From Salinilacustrithrix sp003476595 (GTDB taxonomy: Bacteria; Actinomycetota; Acidimicrobiia; Acidimicrobiales; Salinilacustritrichaceae): a stretch of 64,000 bases of DNA. Both the position numbers and the translations under genes were made by a program. A model generated the notes under the pieces. That model was given only the letters and a program-made list of their open reading frames with translations, was not told the origin of the DNA and made no database searches. Position 1 is the stretch's first letter; the number at the start of each line of letters is the position of its first letter. Below are positions 27,231-36,240 of the stretch, piece after piece. The DNA is taken from the NCBI GenBank assembly GCA_963972525.1, contig CAXAUZ010000002.1, forward strand, positions 186,001 to 250,000, written 5' to 3'.

Positions 27231-28649
27231 GTGGACATCCCCGTCCTACCCGGCAACAGCGCGGCGATCCGCTCGGCCGCGGCCGACCTCACCGGCACCG
27301 TCCCCCGGCTCCGCACCGCCCACCAGGCCGCGGTCCAGGTCGAGGCGGTGCTCACCGGCGACCACTGGCGGGGCACCGCGTTCGACGCCTTCCGACGGGT
27401 CGTGGAGCGCAAGCCGCTGCCGCAGGCGCTCGACGTCGCCGTCGATCGCATGGGCCAGGCCGCGGAGAAGCTCCACTGGTTCGCCGGCCGCTTCGACGAG
27501 CACCAGGACCGCCTCCGCCACCTGCGCGCCCGGGCTGCCGCGCTGGCCGACCACGTCCATCCCGACATGGATCCGGCCTCGGTCGCAGCGCTCGAGGCAC
27601 AGAGACGGGCGCTCGAGGCGCAGGCCCACGCGGTCTTCGACGAGCACCGTGCCTGCCTCGACGCGGTGGCCGAGCTCTTCGACTGGCTCGACGACCAGCC
27701 CACGTTCGCCACGCCGCCACCCTCGAACTGGGATCGCGTCACCGGCACGGTCGGCGACGCCATCGGGGGCACGCTCGACGTCCTCGCCAGCTTCGGCACC
27801 GGCGTGTACGAGGGCTTCCGCGACCTGGTCCTCGGCATCCGCGACCTGCTGCTGCTCCTGGACCCGACGGGCTGGCCCGAGCTGTGGGCCAACCGGGGCC
27901 AGATCCTGGCCATGCTCCAGTACGTGGCCGAGCACCCGATCGAGTTCCTCGGCGACCTCGGCACCGCGCTGCTCGACCTCGACACCCTGTTCGACGATCC
28001 GGCCCGCTGGCTCGGTCGCCGGGTGCCCGACCTGCTGCTGGCCCTGGGCACTGTCGGGACGGGCACCGTCGCGTCCCGAGCGGCGGGCGCCGCCCGCGCC
28101 ATGCGGGGCCCGCTCGGCCAGCTGGATGACGCCGCGCAGACATTGACGGCCGCGCAGCGGCTGCGCCGCACCGACGGCATCGCCGGCCAGTACGCCCGCC
28201 TGGGCGCCGACGATGCCCACCTCACCCAGCGAGGCACCGGCGCGTTCACCCGCACCGACACCGTCATCGGTCGCCTCGCCGCCCGCACCGACGGCCTCGG
28301 TGCGGTGGTGCAGGCGGCCCGTCAGGCCCCGGGCACGGTCCTCGGGGAGATCCGCGCCGTCACCGACCTGCCGGTGGATGCCGCGCTGTCCCGCCTCCCG
28401 ATCGCAGACGGCCTGCGCGAGCAGATCCGACCGTGGGCCGGTCGCTCGTTCGGCAACCTGGTCACGGGCGGGTTCACGGCCCAGCTGGCCCGGGTCGACG
28501 GCCTCCTGGTCGGGGCGCCCGCGCTGTCGGGACGGGCCTACGCCGCGACCGTCGGTGCCAACGGGGTCGAGTGGCTGAACGACCGGGCGGGCACGCTCGG
28601 CACCGTGCAGGCAACCGTCGAGGCGGCCACGCCGCCGGCATGCCGATGA
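27231..28649 (+). CDS. Large WXG-domain protein, putative type VII substrate
   Basis: A protein of about 472 residues. The first 100 form a WXG100-like hairpin (LTGDHWRGTAFDAFRRVVE). A coiled helical segment follows to about residue 165, then a 300-residue part with hydrophobic helices (DAIGGTLDVLASFGTGVYEG, LVLGIRDLLLLLD) and a helical C-terminus. The design, WXG head plus long variable tail, is that of larger type VII substrates. The tail matches no toxin I recognise, and no immunity gene is evident. GTG 27231 begins 1 nt after the previous stop; GTG 27222 is an alternative. Confidence 0.6.
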   Translation: MDIPVLPGNSAAIRSAAADLTGTVPRLRTAHQAAVQVEAVLTGDHWRGTAFDAFRRVVERKPLPQALDVAVDRMGQAAEKLHWFAGRFDEHQDRLRHLRARAAALADHVHPDMDPASVAALEAQRRALEAQAHAVFDEHRACLDAVAELFDWLDDQPTFATPPPSNWDRVTGTVGDAIGGTLDVLASFGTGVYEGFRDLVLGIRDLLLLLDPTGWPELWANRGQILAMLQYVAEHPIEFLGDLGTALLDLDTLFDDPARWLGRRVPDLLLALGTVGTGTVASRAAGAARAMRGPLGQLDDAAQTLTAAQRLRRTDGIAGQYARLGADDAHLTQRGTGAFTRTDTVIGRLAARTDGLGAVVQAARQAPGTVLGEIRAVTDLPVDAALSRLPIADGLREQIRPWAGRSFGNLVTGGFTAQLARVDGLLVGAPALSGRAYAATVGANGVEWLNDRAGTLGTVQATVEAATPPACR

Positions 28650-29377
28650 CGACGTTGGCCGAGGACCTGGCCCTCGTGTGCATCGACGGCGCCGTGGACC
28701 CCGCCCGGGTCAGGCGCGTCGATCGCGCCGTGGCTGACGCCCTCGCCGGTCTGGAGCAGGTCGTCGGTGGTCCGGACACCGGGGAGCTCGCCGAGGCGGT
28801 GGCGTCGCTCGTCACCCAGCTGGTGCTGGACCTGCGCCACGGTCGCCTCGACCGCGCCAGCTGCCGGGTGGCGGCGCCGCTGGCGCTCGAACGGGTCGCC
28901 TGTGGCCTCGGCACGACCGGACCGGTGGCGCCCGCGCTCGCCTTGCTCACCGCGCTGGCCGAGCTCCCCGACGACCCCGACGAGCCCGGCTTCGACCTCT
29001 CGCCCGACCCCGAGCTGCCCCTCGAGGTGGCGCTCGCCGGGTCGATCTCGGGTTCACCTCGGGCCGACCTGCTCGATGTGCTCGCCACCAGCTCGGTGCA
29101 CGTCCCCGTGCTCCACGCCGAGGTGCTCGACCACCACCTGTCGCTCCGCTTCCTGCCGCTCGTGCTCCGCGATGGCGTCGCGGCCTGCGCGTTCAGCCAT
29201 CCGTCCCGCTCCACCGCGCCCGGGGTGCCGCTGCTCGAGCTCGCCGGTGCCGAGCTGTCCGACGTCTGGCCGCCCGGGCACGCCCTCTCGCTCAACCCGG
29301 GCTCGGTGCTCGGCACGGTGCTCACCGAGCGCGAGGTGCGCACCCTGACGAGCCGCGTGCCGGGGAGCTCGACCTAG
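28646..29377 (+). CDS. SseB-like domain protein of the type VII locus
   Basis: A 243-residue protein. The N-terminal helical half (DLALVCIDGAVDPARVRRVD) is unassigned. The C-terminal half resembles the SseB N-terminal domain (HVPVLHAEVLDHHLSLRFLP, LLELAGAELSDVWPPGHALS, LNPGSVLGTVLTEREV). SseB-like proteins often accompany secretion systems in actinomycetes, possibly as chaperones. The ATG at 28646 overlaps the preceding stop (ATGA), so it is coupled to the putative substrate gene and could be its chaperone. The 3' end overlaps the convergent gene by 4 nt. Confidence 0.6.
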   Translation: MTTLAEDLALVCIDGAVDPARVRRVDRAVADALAGLEQVVGGPDTGELAEAVASLVTQLVLDLRHGRLDRASCRVAAPLALERVACGLGTTGPVAPALALLTALAELPDDPDEPGFDLSPDPELPLEVALAGSISGSPRADLLDVLATSSVHVPVLHAEVLDHHLSLRFLPLVLRDGVAACAFSHPSRSTAPGVPLLELAGAELSDVWPPGHALSLNPGSVLGTVLTEREVRTLTSRVPGSST

Positions 29378-30102
29378 ATCCACTCGCCCTGGTTGGCGAG
29401 CAGGGGGTGGTGGACGAGGGCGAGGGCCGCCAGGCCGATGCCCAGCCCGACCGGGCCGACCGCCCGGTCGTGCTCGATGCGCATCTGCCACGCCTCGATG
29501 TCTTCGCGGCCGGTCGGGGTCTCAGTCGGGGAGCGGTGCTGGGTGGCGACCAGCCAGCCGTCGCCGGCGACGAGCTCGCCGTCGACCGGATCGCCGATGC
29601 GGGGACCGGCGGTCGGCTCGGGTTGGTGTCCGCCCAGGACGCGCAGGGAGCGCAGGTACCGGCGGCCGAGGTCCACGGCGCTCGCCCCGACGGCCCGCAC
29701 GTCCCGGGCGGCGGTGGTGGGTCGACCCCGGCTGGCGAGGCGGGTCACCTCGTCGTGGTCGCCGAGGCGGAACGTCCCGCCGGCCGTCCACCGGCCCCGC
29801 ACGCCGTCGACGGTGAGCCAGGCGTGGTTCGGGGCGAGCTTCATGTCGTTGGTCGGGATGTCGAGGCTGCCGAGGTCGGCATCGCGCCAGGGCCCGAGTC
29901 CGATGAGCCGGTGGCGCAGCCCACCGAGGAGCCGCCCCGGTGTGGTCCGCAGCTCGGCGCGACCGATGAGCGCACCGTCGGCCCGATCCCCGATCCGGGT
30001 GACGAGGTGCCCGGCGTCCTTGGGCTCGGGGTCGTCGGGGTGGGGGACGGGCCAGATCCAGACCTCGTCCAGGTCGTCGAAGGGACCCGGCGCGGCCGGC
30101 AT
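29374..30102 (-). CDS. Protein of unknown function, C-terminal membrane helix
   Basis: A 242-residue protein. The N-terminal globular part contains DEVWIWPVPHPDDPEP and several Trp-rich strands (NHAWLTVDGVRGRWTAGG), with no catalytic motif. One hydrophobic helix (GPVGLGIGLAALALVHHPLL) lies at the C-terminus and could anchor it in the membrane. It is the last of five leftward genes and starts on the overlapping stop of the PlsC acyltransferase gene (ATGA), so it very likely serves the same pathway. I do not recognise the family. Confidence 0.6.
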   Translation of the reverse strand: MPAAPGPFDDLDEVWIWPVPHPDDPEPKDAGHLVTRIGDRADGALIGRAELRTTPGRLLGGLRHRLIGLGPWRDADLGSLDIPTNDMKLAPNHAWLTVDGVRGRWTAGGTFRLGDHDEVTRLASRGRPTTAARDVRAVGASAVDLGRRYLRSLRVLGGHQPEPTAGPRIGDPVDGELVAGDGWLVATQHRSPTETPTGREDIEAWQMRIEHDRAVGPVGLGIGLAALALVHHPLLANQGEWI

Positions 30103-31028
30103 CAGCGTGGGGGCCAGGCCGCCCGTCGGCGACGGCGCGGCGAGCGCTCGCCGAGCGCCCAGGCCCGGCGCCAGCTCGGCCCGTCCGGACCGCCGAGGCC
30201 GGGAGTCTCCCCGGTGTGGGCGCGGACGCGGGCTGCGTACCAGTCCGAGGTGTGCTCGTCGGCGAGGGCGGCGACGGCGGCCTCGATGCGGGTGGCGAGG
30301 CGCCGGGTGTCCTCACCCTCCTCGGCTCGGATCGGGTCGCCGAAGGTCACCGTGGTCGGGCCGGGGCGGAGGCGCTTCGCGCCCTTGGGCAGGATGCGGT
30401 CGGTGCCGCTCAAGTGGATCGGCACCACCGGCGCACCCGTGCGGCGGGCCAGGTAGGCGGCGCCGCCGCGGAAGTCCTGCCCCCAGCCGTCGGGCGACCG
30501 TCCTCCCTCGGGGAAGATCAGCATCGACCAGCCGTCGTCGATGAGCTCGGCGGCGAGGTCGGCGGAGCGACGGGTGACGGTGGCCCGCTCGATCGGGATG
30601 GCGTTCAGCAGCAGGGATGCCGCCGCGCCGGTGGCCCGGTTGCGGAAGAAGTAGTCAGCCGCGGCGCCGACGAACACCTGGTAGCGCCACGGCTCGGGCA
30701 GCGACGTGAGCACGATGGGCGTGTCGACGTGGCTGTGGTGGTTGGCGCAGAAGATGACCGGGCCGCCGGCGTCCTGGAGATCAGCGAGGCGATCGATGCC
30801 GCGGCGTCGGGGCCGGGCGATGGCGGCGGCCGTGGGGCGCAGCACGGACTCGAGCAGCACCGTGCGCGTCCACCGGGCGCGGAAGCTGCGGGCCCACTCC
30901 GTGTCGTAGTCGGCGCCGGTGCGGCGCTCCTTCGGACGGGGCTCCACGCCGAGGGGGGTCGTGGGCGCGACGAGGGGGAACGCCAGCTGGCGGAGCTTGC
31001 GCGGCGGGTCCGGCAGCTCCAGCTTCAC
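30102..31028 (-). CDS. 1-acyl-sn-glycerol-3-phosphate acyltransferase (PlsC family)
   Basis: A 308-residue acyltransferase. The catalytic NHx4D motif is NHHSHVDTPIV (about residue 96), and the phosphate-binding block is IFPEGGRSPDGWG (about 168). It transfers an acyl chain to a lysophospholipid or related alcohol; the actual acceptor is open. No strong membrane helix is seen, and the C-terminus is Arg-rich (RSPRRRRRAAW). The GTG start at 31028 overlaps the stop of the LarA-like gene. Its place in an operon with an acyl-CoA reductase suggests a lipid made from a fatty aldehyde or alcohol (inference). Confidence 0.85.
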   Translation of the reverse strand: MKLELPDPPRKLRQLAFPLVAPTTPLGVEPRPKERRTGADYDTEWARSFRARWTRTVLLESVLRPTAAAIARPRRRGIDRLADLQDAGGPVIFCANHHSHVDTPIVLTSLPEPWRYQVFVGAAADYFFRNRATGAAASLLLNAIPIERATVTRRSADLAAELIDDGWSMLIFPEGGRSPDGWGQDFRGGAAYLARRTGAPVVPIHLSGTDRILPKGAKRLRPGPTTVTFGDPIRAEEGEDTRRLATRIEAAVAALADEHTSDWYAARVRAHTGETPGLGGPDGPSWRRAWALGERSPRRRRRAAWPPR

Positions 31029-32632
31029 GTGACGTCCGCCATGAGGAGGGGGGGATTGTGCACGTGGGTGATCGTGGGGGCGGGACCGACGACGTCGGAC
31101 GCGATCTCCAGGGCATCGGCCATGGTCGAGGCGGGCGCGAAGCCGAGGCGGCGCACGGCCTTGGGGTCACCGCCGACGATGACGACCTTGCCGAGGTGCT
31201 GGAGGGCGTGGCTGCCCCAGTACCACATGTAGAAGGGGTGGACGCCGTGGTAGGCGTAGCTCGTCCGGTACAGGTGGCGGTACCACTCGTCCTCGGCGAA
31301 GGCCTGCTCGTACTTCTCGACCTCGACCGGGTCGGTGGTCTGGGACAGCACCTGCTCGAAGAAGTCGATGTAGCTCGGGTGGTGCACCGGGTGGAACTCC
31401 CACGGCGTCGGGTGGCGCATGATCAGCACGCCGCCCTCGCGCACCGGCGGCTTGCCGCGGTACATGTTGAAGAAGTACCCGAGGCCCAGGCACATGACCA
31501 GGATCGGGTTCATCACCGAGTTCACGTTGTACGGGCAGATGTAGGGCAGGCCCATGGTGAGCACGTCGGTCTGGCCCTCGACCGGCACGAGGTGCTGGGC
31601 GAAGTTCTGCTCGAGGGTGCGCTCGTGCACGGCCTCGACCTCGCCGGCCTGCACGGAGGTGACGGCGTAGGGCGCCTTCCACGACTGGAACGCGGCCCGC
31701 TTGGCCCGGGCTGGCATGCGCTTGAGCCCGGCCTGGACGGCCATGAACGTGGCCCGGTCCTTGGCCGTCCACTCCCACTCCCGCTTCTGCAGCATGGAGA
31801 GGGGGCTGGCGGTGTCGAGGGCGGACGTGCCGAACGTGTCGTTGTTGAGCGTGGTCTCGACCTGGAAGACCTTCACGCCGCCGTCTCGCAGCACCTTGCC
31901 CATGCGCCAGTTGCTGTGGTGCAGCTCGGAGGCGTGGCGGTCCATGAAGCTCTTCGAGTGCTGCATGGTGTGGACGTTGTGGTGGTGGCGCAGCGACCGG
32001 TAGCCGGACAGCCCGGTGGCGGTGGACTTCCAGCCGCCGTCCATCGACACGAGGTTGATGTTCACGTAGACGATCAGGTCCGACGTGGCGGCCCGCTTGT
32101 TGATCTCGACCAGCTCGCCCTTGTCGGTGGTGCCGATCTCGAGCATCCCGTCGGGGTCCTCGGCATCGTGGTTGTAGAGCCGGCCCGACGGCGCGAACGC
32201 GTCGTAGACCCGATCGCCGACGGCGTGGCGCAGCTCGTCCTCGGTCATGCGCCGGTGCAGGGCGAGGGCGGCGATGATCTCGACGTCGTCGACGCCGGCC
32301 GCAGCCGCCGTGTCCAGCACGGCCTCGATGATCCGCTGGCGCACGTCGGGCTTGCGCATCGGGGGCAGCGGGAGCGAGATGTCGTCGAAGCAGATCGTCA
32401 GCTTCATGCCCGAGAACAGCAGCGTGGACAGGGGCTGGCTGTCGCCGAGAGGGTGCTCGAGCGCGTGGCGGATCGCGGCGTCGGTGTCCTTGAGCCCCTC
32501 GTGGGGCTCGGGCGGGTAGATCACCCGGCTCCGACCGGCGGGCAGCTTCTCGAGCACGAAGTCCTCACCGTGGTGGAACACGATCGGTGGGGTCGACGAG
32601 TCGACGTCGAGGACGAGTCCGGGGCGAGGCAT
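31025..32632 (-). CDS. LarA-like (lactate racemase domain) protein
   Basis: A 535-residue protein with the LarA N-terminal domain, the nickel-pincer racemase family. Recognisable parts are ICFDDISLPLPPM (about 80-92), IIAALALHRRMTEDEL, LYNHDAEDP with its His, and the Lys/His segment GGWKSTATGLSGYRSLRHHH, which corresponds to the cofactor-binding Lys region. It is longer than LarA (about 420), with a 150-residue C-terminal extension rich in aromatics. No larB/larC/larE cofactor genes lie in the window. It abuts the dehydrogenase gene without a gap. The substrate is probably not lactate, given the acyl-lipid operon. Confidence 0.7.
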   Translation of the reverse strand: MPRPGLVLDVDSSTPPIVFHHGEDFVLEKLPAGRSRVIYPPEPHEGLKDTDAAIRHALEHPLGDSQPLSTLLFSGMKLTICFDDISLPLPPMRKPDVRQRIIEAVLDTAAAAGVDDVEIIAALALHRRMTEDELRHAVGDRVYDAFAPSGRLYNHDAEDPDGMLEIGTTDKGELVEINKRAATSDLIVYVNINLVSMDGGWKSTATGLSGYRSLRHHHNVHTMQHSKSFMDRHASELHHSNWRMGKVLRDGGVKVFQVETTLNNDTFGTSALDTASPLSMLQKREWEWTAKDRATFMAVQAGLKRMPARAKRAAFQSWKAPYAVTSVQAGEVEAVHERTLEQNFAQHLVPVEGQTDVLTMGLPYICPYNVNSVMNPILVMCLGLGYFFNMYRGKPPVREGGVLIMRHPTPWEFHPVHHPSYIDFFEQVLSQTTDPVEVEKYEQAFAEDEWYRHLYRTSYAYHGVHPFYMWYWGSHALQHLGKVVIVGGDPKAVRRLGFAPASTMADALEIASDVVGPAPTITHVHNPPLLMADVT

Positions 32633-33805
32633 CTAGGGCTTCCGTTCTGATGTCTTGCGGAGGTCGAATGCGATCTTGACGGCGCCGCGGCGGCCGGCGT
32701 CGGCGGCGTGGACGATGGCGTCCTCGTAGCGGGACAGGGGGTAGGTGGCACTGACCAGCCGACCGAGGTCCTTGCTCGCGACCAGCTGGAGGGCAGCACG
32801 GAAGTCCTCGCGGCGGTAGGCGTAGACGCCGCGCAGGGCGACCTCGCGGTGCCACAGGCCGGTGAGGTCGAGGGACACGGTGGCGGGCATGCCGACCACG
32901 AGGACGGTGCCGCCGGGAGCGACCACCTCGAGGGCCTGGGCGAGCGACGCCTCGCTGCCGACGCAGTCGACGACCACCGGCGCGCCGCCGGTGAGCTGAC
33001 CAGCAGCGTGATCGGCGCCGAGCTTCATGGAGCGGGTGGCGAGGCGGACGGCGCCGTTGAGCTCGTCGGGCGACACGACCGTCTTGGCGCCGAGCTCGGT
33101 TGCCAGCCGCTTCTGGTGGGCGTACTTGGCGCCGGTCATGATCGGCAGCCCCTCCGGGAGTGCTGCGATGGTCAGGAGGCCGAGGGTGCCGGCGCCGATG
33201 ACCACCACGGGTCCGTCGCTGCCGTCGAGCGCACGAACGGCGACCTCGGCTGCGTGGACGGCGCAGGCGGTGGGCTCGACCATGACGGCGGCCTCGTCGC
33301 TGAGCTCGTCGGGCACCGGCACGAGCTGGGCGGGGTGGGCGACCATGGTCTCGGACCAGCCGCCGCCGGTGCTCTCGCAGAAGCCGGACTGGAGGCCGGG
33401 CTCGAGGTGGCCGAACGCGATGCGCTCGCACCGGTTCACGTCACCCGACGCGCAGCCAGGACAGACCGGCGTGATGCCGCGGACCTCGCAGTGGAGGACC
33501 GGGACCAGCACGGCCCGCGTGCCGTCGTCCAGATCCCCGACGACCTCGTGGCCGGGGACGAACGGGAAGCTGACGATCGGCTCGAAGTAGCGCGACGAGT
33601 GGCCGTCGATGGTGGACAGGTCCGAGCCGCAGATGCCGGCGAGCCGGGGCCGCAGCGTGACCCAGCCGTCGGCGGGCACCTCGGGCTCGTCGAGGTCGCG
33701 CAGGCGCAGCGGTCCGACCGAGGCCCCGGCGCCGGGGCGCAGCGCGCCGGCGATCATGGCTGCGGCGTAGCGGGCCGGCTTGCGGGAGAACTCGAGCGCC
33801 TTCAC
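32633..33805 (-). CDS. Zinc-type alcohol dehydrogenase (MDR family)
   Basis: A 390-residue zinc-dependent dehydrogenase. The catalytic-zinc block is GICGSDLSTIDG followed by FPFVPGHEVVGDL, and the structural-zinc Cys are in HCEVRGITPVCPGCASGD. The Rossmann glycine motif is VVIGAGTLGLLTIAALPEG. It is predicted to interconvert an alcohol and aldehyde with NAD(P). The GTG start at 33805 overlaps the stop of the acyl-CoA reductase fusion (GTGA), so reductase and dehydrogenase are made together. A plausible job is reduction of the fatty aldehyde released by the reductase, which is inference. Confidence 0.85.
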   Translation of the reverse strand: MKALEFSRKPARYAAAMIAGALRPGAGASVGPLRLRDLDEPEVPADGWVTLRPRLAGICGSDLSTIDGHSSRYFEPIVSFPFVPGHEVVGDLDDGTRAVLVPVLHCEVRGITPVCPGCASGDVNRCERIAFGHLEPGLQSGFCESTGGGWSETMVAHPAQLVPVPDELSDEAAVMVEPTACAVHAAEVAVRALDGSDGPVVVIGAGTLGLLTIAALPEGLPIMTGAKYAHQKRLATELGAKTVVSPDELNGAVRLATRSMKLGADHAAGQLTGGAPVVVDCVGSEASLAQALEVVAPGGTVLVVGMPATVSLDLTGLWHREVALRGVYAYRREDFRAALQLVASKDLGRLVSATYPLSRYEDAIVHAADAGRRGAVKIAFDLRKTSERKP

Positions 33806-36216
33806 CGCCGCGCTCCCGTGGTGGTGCTCGTGCTCTGGTTCCACGCGGGCCCGATGGGGAGGAGCGGGTGGCTGCCGCCCTTGGCCTTGTCGAAGTGCTC
33901 GACGAGCCAGCCCCGCTTGCGGGCCAGTGCCGACAGGCGGGCCTCGGGGTTGACCGCCACCGGGAACCCGGCCGCCTCGAGGAGGGGGAGGTCGGAGGTG
34001 GAGTCGGCGTAGGCGACGGACTCGGCCGGGTCGAGGCCGTGGAGGTCGCAGTAGTCGAACAGCGCCTGGGCTCGCGCCTCGCCGGTGGGCGGCACGTCGG
34101 TGAGCTCGCCGGTGTAGGTGCCGTCCGGAGCCACCGTCATCTCGGCGCAGATGACGTCGTCGAAGAGAGGCATGATCGGCTTGATCGCCACGTCGAGGGC
34201 GCCGGTGATGAGCAGGGTGCGGTGCCCGAGCGCCCGGTGCTCGCGCACACGGCGGATGGCGGCGGGGAACGACTTGGTGAGCAGCAGGTGGCTGAACATG
34301 TCGACCGTGTCGGCGTCGAGCTGGTCGACGGGAGCGCCCTCGTAGCGCCGGTAGAACTGGCGGAGGAAGTCGCTGCGGTCCTTGCGGTCGGCCGACAGGA
34401 GCGACGGGGCCTCGGCGAGCGTGCGGGCGACGAAGCGCATGCGATCGGCGGGGGAGAGTCGCCGGGTGGCGAGCCAGGAGTACGAGGCGACCACGTTGCT
34501 GGCGATGATCGTGTTCTCGAGGTCGAAGGCGGCGACGTGGCGGTCGGGGGAGAGCACCTGGCGACGCAGGCGGCTCGACCGCGACTCCCGGTCGGTGCTG
34601 CCCGGCGTGGTCTTCACCCGGGCGTGCTGGACGACCGAGGGCAGGTGGATCTCGCTGACGTAGCGGTCCCAGTCGATGACCCGGGGGTCCAGGCCGAACG
34701 CCTCGCGGCTGGCCTCGTCCATCCGCTGGTGGAGGTCCAGCAGGTTCTCGACGCCGTAGACCGCCTCGCACTCGGCGTAGGCGCCGTAGAGCTCGACGTA
34801 GGTGAGGGCCCGCTCGACGTCTTCGCGCTTGGACTCGAGGTTCGACGCCCACTCGGCCTGACGGCCGCGGAGGGGGAGGGCCTGGAGGGTGGACTCGGCC
34901 TTCTCGATGACCGACTTGGCCCGCTCGAGCTGGGCCTGCACGCGGCCGCGGCCGGGGAAGTTCCACTCGGGCACGACGATGGGCTGGCCGTCGCTGTCGT
35001 AGACGGGATGCTCGGTGAACCAGGACCGGACGTTGTCGACGAGGCGCCGGTAGCGCAGCGGGTTGGCCGAGCCCGATGCCGACTGCACGATGCGGGGCGG
35101 GGCCAGGGTGCCGTCGTCGTTGCGGGCCGGCCCGTCGGCGGCGACCGCGCAGATCGCGCCGCACACGAGGTCGACCGGGATCACGTCGATGATCCCCTCG
35201 GGCACGCCGGGGAACTCCTTGAGGAGACCGCGGGCGTAGGAGATGATCACCGGCTCGGCCATGCGGAACCCGCGGATCCACCCCGGGCTGGGCTCGGCGA
35301 GCGAGGACTCGATGATGGCCGGGCGGACGATGGAGAACGGCAGGTCGCCGCCCCCGGGGACCGGTGACCGGGCGTGCTCGAACAGGGCCTTCTCGCCGAG
35401 GGCCTTGGTGTAGGCGTAGGCGTCGGGCCAGCCGAGGGAGGCGGCCCGGGTCCGGCCGGCCTCGACCAGCTGGTCGCTGACCCAGGCGGACCGGCGCTGC
35501 TCGGTCTTGGCGGCGAGGAGGGGCGTGCCGGCGGCGCCGAGCTCGCGGCGGGCCTCCTTGCGGAAGCGGGCGAGCATGTCGGGCCGGCGGGACTCGGCTT
35601 CGAAGTCGGCCCGCGAGCGGCGGGAGGCGGCGACCTCGCTGCGCCAGTCGACCCCGAACCAGAACGCGTTCTCGTCGACGGGCTCCTCGGGTGCGGCGCC
35701 CTTGCGGTTGCCGGCGACGTAGCAGGTGGACACGGCGACGAGGTGGGGGAGCCGGCTCGGTTCGCAGAGGTCGTGGAGCGTGCTCGCGATGCGGGACGGG
35801 CCGAGCAGGTTGACCTCGACGGCGAGGTCGAGGGGGGAGTCGAAGCTCACCGTCGCGGCCGAGTGGATGACGGTGTCGCAGCTGGCCAGGACCGCTCGCC
35901 CCGCCTCGTCCAGGCCGAGGCCGTCGGTGCCCACGTCACCGGCGATCACCTGCACCCGCCGGGCGATCATGTCGTCGAAGCTCTCGCTCCCGTCGAGCTG
36001 CTCGCGGAGCAGGTCGAACGCGTCGTTCTTGAAGATCTCGCGGCGGGCGCGCTGCTCGACGCTGCGGCGCTGGCTCGGCCGGATGAGCAGGACAAGCTCG
36101 CAGCCCGGTGCCCGGCGCAGGAGGCGCTCGATCAGGGCGGTGCCGAGGAACCCGGTGCCGCCCGTGATGGCGATGCGCTGGCCATCGAGCGCGTCGGCGA
36201 TGGAGAGGTCCGGCAC
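33802..36216 (-). CDS. Fatty acyl-CoA reductase fused to a HAD-IB phosphatase-like domain
   Basis: An 804-residue fusion. The N-terminal NAD(P)-dependent acyl-CoA/acyl-ACP reductase (male-sterility type) has the Rossmann loop ITGGTGFLGTALIERLL (about 17) and the YxxxK pair in DAYAYTKALGEK, with the start SIVRPAIIESS of its substrate region. The C-terminal HAD-IB domain (about 585-780) begins with AFDLENTIIASNVV. Here the second acidic residue of DxD is Glu, a form that may lack classic phosphatase chemistry. The domain ends with AYADSTSDLPLLEAAG. The GTG start 36216 is 10 nt from a perfect palindrome shared with the divergent TetR gene. It should yield fatty aldehyde or alcohol for the operon's lipid product. 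Confidence 0.85.
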   Translation of the reverse strand: MPDLSIADALDGQRIAITGGTGFLGTALIERLLRRAPGCELVLLIRPSQRRSVEQRARREIFKNDAFDLLREQLDGSESFDDMIARRVQVIAGDVGTDGLGLDEAGRAVLASCDTVIHSAATVSFDSPLDLAVEVNLLGPSRIASTLHDLCEPSRLPHLVAVSTCYVAGNRKGAAPEEPVDENAFWFGVDWRSEVAASRRSRADFEAESRRPDMLARFRKEARRELGAAGTPLLAAKTEQRRSAWVSDQLVEAGRTRAASLGWPDAYAYTKALGEKALFEHARSPVPGGGDLPFSIVRPAIIESSLAEPSPGWIRGFRMAEPVIISYARGLLKEFPGVPEGIIDVIPVDLVCGAICAVAADGPARNDDGTLAPPRIVQSASGSANPLRYRRLVDNVRSWFTEHPVYDSDGQPIVVPEWNFPGRGRVQAQLERAKSVIEKAESTLQALPLRGRQAEWASNLESKREDVERALTYVELYGAYAECEAVYGVENLLDLHQRMDEASREAFGLDPRVIDWDRYVSEIHLPSVVQHARVKTTPGSTDRESRSSRLRRQVLSPDRHVAAFDLENTIIASNVVASYSWLATRRLSPADRMRFVARTLAEAPSLLSADRKDRSDFLRQFYRRYEGAPVDQLDADTVDMFSHLLLTKSFPAAIRRVREHRALGHRTLLITGALDVAIKPIMPLFDDVICAEMTVAPDGTYTGELTDVPPTGEARAQALFDYCDLHGLDPAESVAYADSTSDLPLLEAAGFPVAVNPEARLSALARKRGWLVEHFDKAKGGSHPLLPIGPAWNQSTSTTTGARR

Positions 36217-36226
36217 GGCGACGTGT

Positions 36227-36240
36227 TTACCATCTGGTAA
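36227..36240. promoter_or_regulatory. TetR operator palindrome
   Basis: TTACCA-TC-TGGTAA is a perfect 6-bp inverted repeat filling the right end of the 24-bp gap between the reductase operon and the divergent TetR gene, and it abuts the TetR GTG. Its length, symmetry and place are those of an autoregulatory TetR site controlling both directions. Confidence 0.8.
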
